Shown here: positions 60,419-64,000 of the stretch, in pieces
Layout: each line of letters begins with the position of its first letter
Numbering within the stretch: position 1 is the first letter of the stretch
Assembly: GCA_050247515.1 (NCBI GenBank)
Contig: JBFWUB010000014.1
Span: forward strand, 58,358-122,357
Length of the DNA stretch: 64,000 nt
Source: RAM1 sp050247515
GTDB taxonomy: Bacteria; Pseudomonadota; Gammaproteobacteria; Burkholderiales; Burkholderiaceae_C
Direction: 5' to 3'
Made by a program: the position numbers and the translations under genes
Notes under the pieces: generated by a model
What the model saw: only the letters and a program-made list of their open reading frames with translations
Told to the model about the DNA's origin: nothing
The model's database searches: none

Positions 60419-62668
60419 ATGTTGAAGAGCTTGGTTCGCCGGTTGTTGGGTAGCGGTCGCCGCCGCTGGACTGTGGAAGAGGTTCGCGAGTTGATCTTCG
60501 CTGGGCGCTTGTCGGACGCGTCGGACGCGGCCAAGAGATTGCACGACAGTACACCCGAAAAAGATGCGTTTGCTCGCTGCCTGCTGGCGGAAATTGCGTT
60601 TCGCGAGCGACGCGATGATCAGTCAAGGAGCCTTTACCATGAAGTGCTGGCTTTGCTGCCAGGGTTCGCTGATGCGCACTATGGCCTTTCATTGCTGATG
60701 CTGGAGGCTGGTGAGGTTGAGTCCGCTTTGCACCACGCGCAGTTTGCACGCAATGGAAGCCTTAACGATCCGAGATATCTGGCGCAGCTGGGACTTTGCC
60801 ACTTACATCTTAAGAATTTCGCTTCCGCTGAAATGCCGTTGCGGCAAGCTATCCAGTGTAACGATTCAGACAAGTCTTCCTGGAACAACCTCGGCATCGT
60901 GCTTCGTATGAAGGGCGAATATGGAGAAGCACTGGCCTGCTTCAGGAAGGCGGTAGCTTTAGATGCGTCCTTTGTGTTGGCTAGCGAGAATTTGGCTCAG
61001 TTGAATGAGGATGTTGCAAGTACAGGAGGCGTCTGGCGTTCCGTGGTGCCGACCGCAGTGGTTGGTGATGAAGTCATGGATGCAGGTTGGACTGAGCAAT
61101 GGAGGCAGATCAGGCATCAATTTCATTTCGGCGACAGCAAGGCTGCACTCTACGAGGCTGACTTGTTGCTCGTTCAGTGGGAGGATGATGTCAGGCTGCT
61201 AGAGCATGTCGCAGGCCTGTTCCAAGCTGCAGGTGACATTCAAGGGGCGATTGAGATCGCTTACGCCTATCTGGCGCGCCATCCGGAGGATGGGCGTGCC
61301 CTTTGTGTAGTGGGTTCCGCGCACTCCAGGCTTGGAGATTTTGTTCAAGCAGAGGAGTACCTGACCCGTGCCAGGAAGTGCCTCGGTTCAGATGCCTCGT
61401 TGACGCTCAACTTAGCTCAAGTCCTGCACCAAAGAGAAAAATATGCTGAGGCTGTTTCTCTCCTTGAAGAGATATCGTCTTCGGAGCTGACGAATTCACA
61501 AAAAGCGCAGCTTGCGGCCAGCTTGGCTATGGCGTGCGAATACGAGAAAGCCATCCGGTTATTTGATGATTTGCTCGCCACGGGTTTGGCGCCGCGTGCG
61601 GCGGCTTTGAACGGGCTGGGTCTGGCGTTGGTGAACTTGGGGCGTTTTGACGAGGCGCTTGCGTTGCTTGACCAAGTGATTGAACAGTATCCCGCAGAGC
61701 CCAACACCAGATTCCAGCGTGCCACAGTCCATCTGCTTCGCCACCAATTTGCTCAAGGTTGGGAGGACTATGCCTACAGGGGAATTGGCTCAAGCAGTAA
61801 CTTCCGGGTCTTGCCTTTTCCTCGATGGGACGGTGAATCCTTGGAAGGAAAAACGATAGTAGTTCTCGCCGAACAAGGCCTTGGCGACCAAGTCATGTTT
61901 GCGTCTTGCCTGCCGGACCTGCTGGCGCGGTCTCCTCGCCGGGTTATCTTTGAAGTCATCGCGCGTGTCGCCCCGACCCTCGCGCGATCGTTCCCGGAGT
62001 GCGAAGTGATCGCTTCCACCCAAAAGCGGGACCTCTCGTGGGCCAAGGGTCTGGTGGATGTGGATTTCTATGTTCCTCTCGCCGACTTACCTCGCTACTT
62101 TCGGCCTGAAGTATCTAGTTTTCCCGGGACGCCATATCTGCGTGCGGACCCATCGAAAGTGGAGAACTGGAGAAAGAAGCTGAGGGAAATTGGCCCAGGC
62201 CCTAAATTGGGGTTCTCGTGGCGTGGCGGTACGCCAGTCACCAGGCGAGTGTTGCGTACGCTTGATGTGGATCTGGCAGGCCAGTGGCTCGCTGGCCTGC
62301 CAGTTACTTGGATCAGCCTCCAGTACGGTGCGGTGACGCCTGATATCTTGCGGATGTCTCAGCAGGGCTGCAACCTTGTCCATTGGGCGGATGCAATCAA
62401 GGACCTTGACGAGTTTGCCGCTCTCATCTGTGCTCTGGACGCCGTCATCACGGTTTGCAACACCACGGTTCACTACGCGGGCGCGTTGGGAACTCCGGTA
62501 TGGGTCATGGCGCCAGCGGTGCCGGAATGGCGATACGGAATTGAAGGGGAGGGAATGCCGTGGTATCGCTCCGCTCGGGTCATCCGCCAACAGGCAATGG
62601 GAGATTGGCAGGCAGTCTTGGACACCGTTCGCTCAGAAGTGCTGACATTTTTGTCTCATGGCGACTGA
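60419..62668 (+). CDS. TPR-repeat protein with C-terminal glycosyltransferase-family-9/41-like domain
   Basis: A 749-residue protein. The first ~450 residues are consecutive TPR-like helical pairs (AEIAFRERRDDQSRSLYHEVLALLPGFADA and similar, NNLGIVLRMKGEYGEALACF, LNGLGLALVNLGRFDEALAL). The last ~270 resemble ADP-heptose/O-GlcNAc-transferase-like glycosyltransferases: IVVLAEQGLGDQVMFASCLPDL, PGPKLGFSWRGGTPV, FAALICALDAVITVCNTTVHYAGALGTPVWVM. The base composition is visibly lower in GC than that of neighbours. Location just upstream of the pilin gene suggests a pilin-modifying enzyme; that is inference. Confidence 0.87.
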   Translation: MLKSLVRRLLGSGRRRWTVEEVRELIFAGRLSDASDAAKRLHDSTPEKDAFARCLLAEIAFRERRDDQSRSLYHEVLALLPGFADAHYGLSLLMLEAGEVESALHHAQFARNGSLNDPRYLAQLGLCHLHLKNFASAEMPLRQAIQCNDSDKSSWNNLGIVLRMKGEYGEALACFRKAVALDASFVLASENLAQLNEDVASTGGVWRSVVPTAVVGDEVMDAGWTEQWRQIRHQFHFGDSKAALYEADLLLVQWEDDVRLLEHVAGLFQAAGDIQGAIEIAYAYLARHPEDGRALCVVGSAHSRLGDFVQAEEYLTRARKCLGSDASLTLNLAQVLHQREKYAEAVSLLEEISSSELTNSQKAQLAASLAMACEYEKAIRLFDDLLATGLAPRAAALNGLGLALVNLGRFDEALALLDQVIEQYPAEPNTRFQRATVHLLRHQFAQGWEDYAYRGIGSSSNFRVLPFPRWDGESLEGKTIVVLAEQGLGDQVMFASCLPDLLARSPRRVIFEVIARVAPTLARSFPECEVIASTQKRDLSWAKGLVDVDFYVPLADLPRYFRPEVSSFPGTPYLRADPSKVENWRKKLREIGPGPKLGFSWRGGTPVTRRVLRTLDVDLAGQWLAGLPVTWISLQYGAVTPDILRMSQQGCNLVHWADAIKDLDEFAALICALDAVITVCNTTVHYAGALGTPVWVMAPAVPEWRYGIEGEGMPWYRSARVIRQQAMGDWQAVLDTVRSEVLTFLSHGD

Positions 62669-62811
62669 TTATTGTCGTTGTGGCACATTCGGTACTAGGC
62701 GTAGCGATCCGTTGACCGGAAAAAGTGTTGCCCGAGGCCGGTATGAAAGTTGCTGCATCAGCTTGGTCGCACCCAAGTGCGATACTACCTACATACTTAA
62801 AGGAGTCCTAT

Positions 62812-63216
62812 ATGAAATCGTTACAGAAGGGTTTCACCCTTATCGAGTTGATGATTGTGGTTGCAATCATCGGTATTTTGGCTGCGGTGGCGTTGCCCGC
62901 ATACCAAGATTACACAGTTCGTGCGCGCGCGTCTGAAGTTCTCTTGGCGGCTTCTTCTGCGCGCACAGCAGTGACGGAGCTGTGCCAGCAGAACAACAGC
63001 TGCGTTTCGATTACTGGTATTACTGTCAACTCATCCAAGTTCGTCGCTGATGGCGCGGTGGGGTCTAACGGAACCATCACTGTGAGCGCGGCGGCTGCCC
63101 TCGGTACTAATGCCTTCATCGTGACCTTGACGCCGTCCTGGACTGGGCAGACTGTGAACTGGATTTGTAACGCCAACCTTCCTAAGTACGCACCTGCTTC
63201 CTGCCGGGGTACGTGA
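62812..63216 (+). CDS. pilA: Type IV pilin, PilA-like
   Basis: A 134-residue prepilin from the ATG at 62812 with a good AAAGGAGT site; the longer upstream frame is not needed. The prepilin-peptidase site is KSLQKG^FTLIELMIVVAIIG with the conserved Glu5, a hydrophobic helix to AYQDYTVRARASE, and a C-terminal disulfide loop between Cys in WICNANLP and CRGT. It is likely a major pilin of the type assembled by PilB/PilD machinery. A rho-independent terminator follows. Confidence 0.97.
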   Translation: MKSLQKGFTLIELMIVVAIIGILAAVALPAYQDYTVRARASEVLLAASSARTAVTELCQQNNSCVSITGITVNSSKFVADGAVGSNGTITVSAAAALGTNAFIVTLTPSWTGQTVNWICNANLPKYAPASCRGT

Positions 63217-63231
63217 TTACCTTTATCCTCC

Positions 63232-63253
63232 AAGGGCCATGAGGCCCTTTTTT
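63232..63253 (+). terminator. Rho-independent terminator after pilA
   Basis: AAGGGCC-ATGA-GGCCCTT followed by further Ts (63248-63253) forms a 7-bp stem and tetraloop with a T-run, 15 bp after the pilin stop. Confidence 0.9.
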
Positions 63254-63583
63254 ATGTTTTCTTTTTTTGGCACCGCAAAACGTTCCGCCGCGAAAAATTT
63301 TGCAGCTGATTTGGCCAAGCAGATTGCGCGACGCTACCCACCGGGCTTGGATGCTCAGCCGGGACGGCGGCCTTCCCTCAACAGGTTGACTCGCATTGTG
63401 GAGGAGGCGTGTCTACGTGCAGTTGAGTTTCACGAAACTAACCAGATGGGGTGGATCACCAAGGCTGTATTTGGAAACTCATTTAGATGGGAGTTGAATG
63501 AGTTGGGATACTCCAAAGAGTTTGTGGATTTTGCGACTGAGGCTGTCGTCGTTCATTTAAGTCGTACGGTCCGCAAACAGTAG
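63254..63583 (+). CDS. Small hypothetical protein
   Basis: A 109-residue protein if started at the ATG at 63254 (MFSFFGTAKRSAAKNFAAD); an in-frame ATG at 63239 lies inside the terminator loop. It is rich in charged and hydrophobic residues (ARRYPPGLDAQPGRRPSLNRL, GWITKAVFGNSFRWELNELGYS). No membrane segment or known domain is recognised. Immediately downstream are insertion-sequence remnants, so its end may have been altered. It has no clear ribosome binding site after the terminator. Confidence 0.6.
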   Translation: MFSFFGTAKRSAAKNFAADLAKQIARRYPPGLDAQPGRRPSLNRLTRIVEEACLRAVEFHETNQMGWITKAVFGNSFRWELNELGYSKEFVDFATEAVVVHLSRTVRKQ

Positions 63584-63584
63584 A

Positions 63585-63747
63585 CCTGAATCGCCCGGCA
63601 GCAAGGTTGACAGCTACGACAACGCCTTGGCTGGGACGATCAACGGGTTGTACATGGCCGAGGTGATACATCACCGATCATGGCCAACTCGTGAATCGCT
63701 GGAACTGGCAGCGCTGGAATGGGTGACTTGGTTCAACCATCACCGGG
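63585..63747 (+). mobile_element. IS3-family transposase remnant (3' part of OrfB, integrase core)
   Basis: The frame through 63597 onward reads GSKVDSYDNALAGTINGLYM, then AEVIHHRSWPTRESLEL and EWVTWFNHHRG, the DDE integrase-core C-terminal region of IS3-type OrfB. The usual Glu of DNALAET is replaced (LAGT). It lacks both the 5' part and a proper end, and stops where IS256-type sequence begins. Confidence 0.85.
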
Positions 63748-64000
63748 GCTGTCTCGATCGCGTTGGTTGTGTAGATCACCCGCCTGATCTGCGGCGGGAA
63801 AGCAAAGAACGGAATCACATGGCTCCAGGCTCTGCGCCAGCCCGCCACCACCGTGGGGAATTTCTGGCCCCAGGGGCTTTGCTCAAACGCATCCAATTCG
63901 GCCAGCGCCACTTCGGCGTTGGCAGCCGTGTAGATCGGTCGGATCGCCGCCGCCAGCGTCTTGCGGTCTTCCAGCTGGCGTAGTCCAGGGAATTACTGAT
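63748..64000 (-). mobile_element. IS256-family transposase remnant, continuing beyond the window
   Basis: On the minus strand this reads RPIYTAANAEVALAELDAFE, SPWGQKFPTVVAGWRRAWSH and IPFFAFPPQIRRVIYTTNAIE, matching a Mutator/IS256 transposase. Similarity ends just after NAIE, at the junction with the IS3 fragment near 63748. Near 63969-63973 a one-base loss shifts the frame (SWK then DRK lie in different frames), so it is a pseudogene. It is the terminal part of a longer element outside the window. Confidence 0.85.

Overview
The window is a high-GC chromosomal segment of a betaproteobacterium, most likely of the Comamonadaceae (Burkholderiales). The signs are the recA-recX and sucC-sucD neighbourhood followed by a CHASE2-kinase/PP2C/FHA/CHASE2-cyclase/phosphodiesterase/PilB-like/pilin run, the AtzF/AtzGEH-like amidohydrolase genes, and the intergenic repeat families. 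No rRNA, tRNA or CRISPR array was seen. Assignments come from reading translated motifs and gene order; no database search was run.

Layout. (1) 1-7.5 kb: end of a glutamine-synthetase-like gene, then Fe-alcohol dehydrogenase, two PuuD-type class I glutamine amidotransferase hydrolases, an aldehyde dehydrogenase and a HAD phosphatase, resembling polyamine catabolism by gamma-glutamylation. A HipA-type kinase (YjjJ) sits among them behind a set of 12-bp iterons. (2) 7.5-11.5 kb: an ArsR regulator divergent from two small alpha/beta-barrel proteins, a zinc-ribbon protein and a zinc/manganese-type ABC transporter whose substrate-binding gene has lost its 5' end. (3) 11.5-17.8 kb: a leftward accessory block of XRE regulator, nucleotidyltransferase, Fic protein and a 1163-residue unrecognised protein with a near-perfect 519-bp internal duplication and several winged-helix-like modules. 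(4) 17.9-31.6 kb: a rightward nitrogen-scavenging cluster with allophanate hydrolase, a NitT/TauT-type ABC transporter, AtzG/AtzE/AtzH-like proteins, a BMP-type ABC transporter, two isochorismatase-fold (biuret-hydrolase-like) enzymes and a GntR regulator. It looks built to import a ureide-like compound and break it down to ammonia and CO2.

(5) 31.6-36.5 kb: two VapBC-type toxin-antitoxin pairs with palindromic upstream sites, an MFS exporter, a SnoaL-like protein and a periplasmic serine hydrolase. (6) 36.5-45.5 kb: topoisomerase III with a lysine/alanine-rich tail and a SWIB domain, a TlpA-like redoxin, a SET-domain methyltransferase, BirA, a SPOR protein, a glutathione transferase, a two-component system and a MarR regulator. 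(7) 45.5-50.3 kb: core genes recA, recX, argC, sucC and sucD. (8) 50.5-60.4 kb: a signalling operon that puts Ser/Thr phosphorylation (CHASE2 kinase, PP2C, double-FHA protein) next to cyclic-nucleotide turnover (CHASE2 cyclase, metallo-beta-lactamase-fold phosphodiesterase) and a GAF-PilB-type ATPase. (9) 60.4-64 kb: a TPR/glycosyltransferase-like gene of visibly lower GC, a type IV pilin with terminator, a small unknown gene, and IS3- and IS256-family transposase remnants.

Items most worth attention: the unrecognised 1163-residue protein and its XRE/NTase/Fic neighbours; a family of ~240-bp elements in three copies, each bounded by long inverted repeats whose sequences differ between copies while pairing stays intact; a candidate Fic autoregulatory palindrome; the truncated metal-binding protein gene at the edge of the accessory block; and the kinase/FHA/cyclase/pilus-ATPase operon with repeated [E/D]-K-T-[V/M]-V motifs that could be phosphothreonine docking sites.
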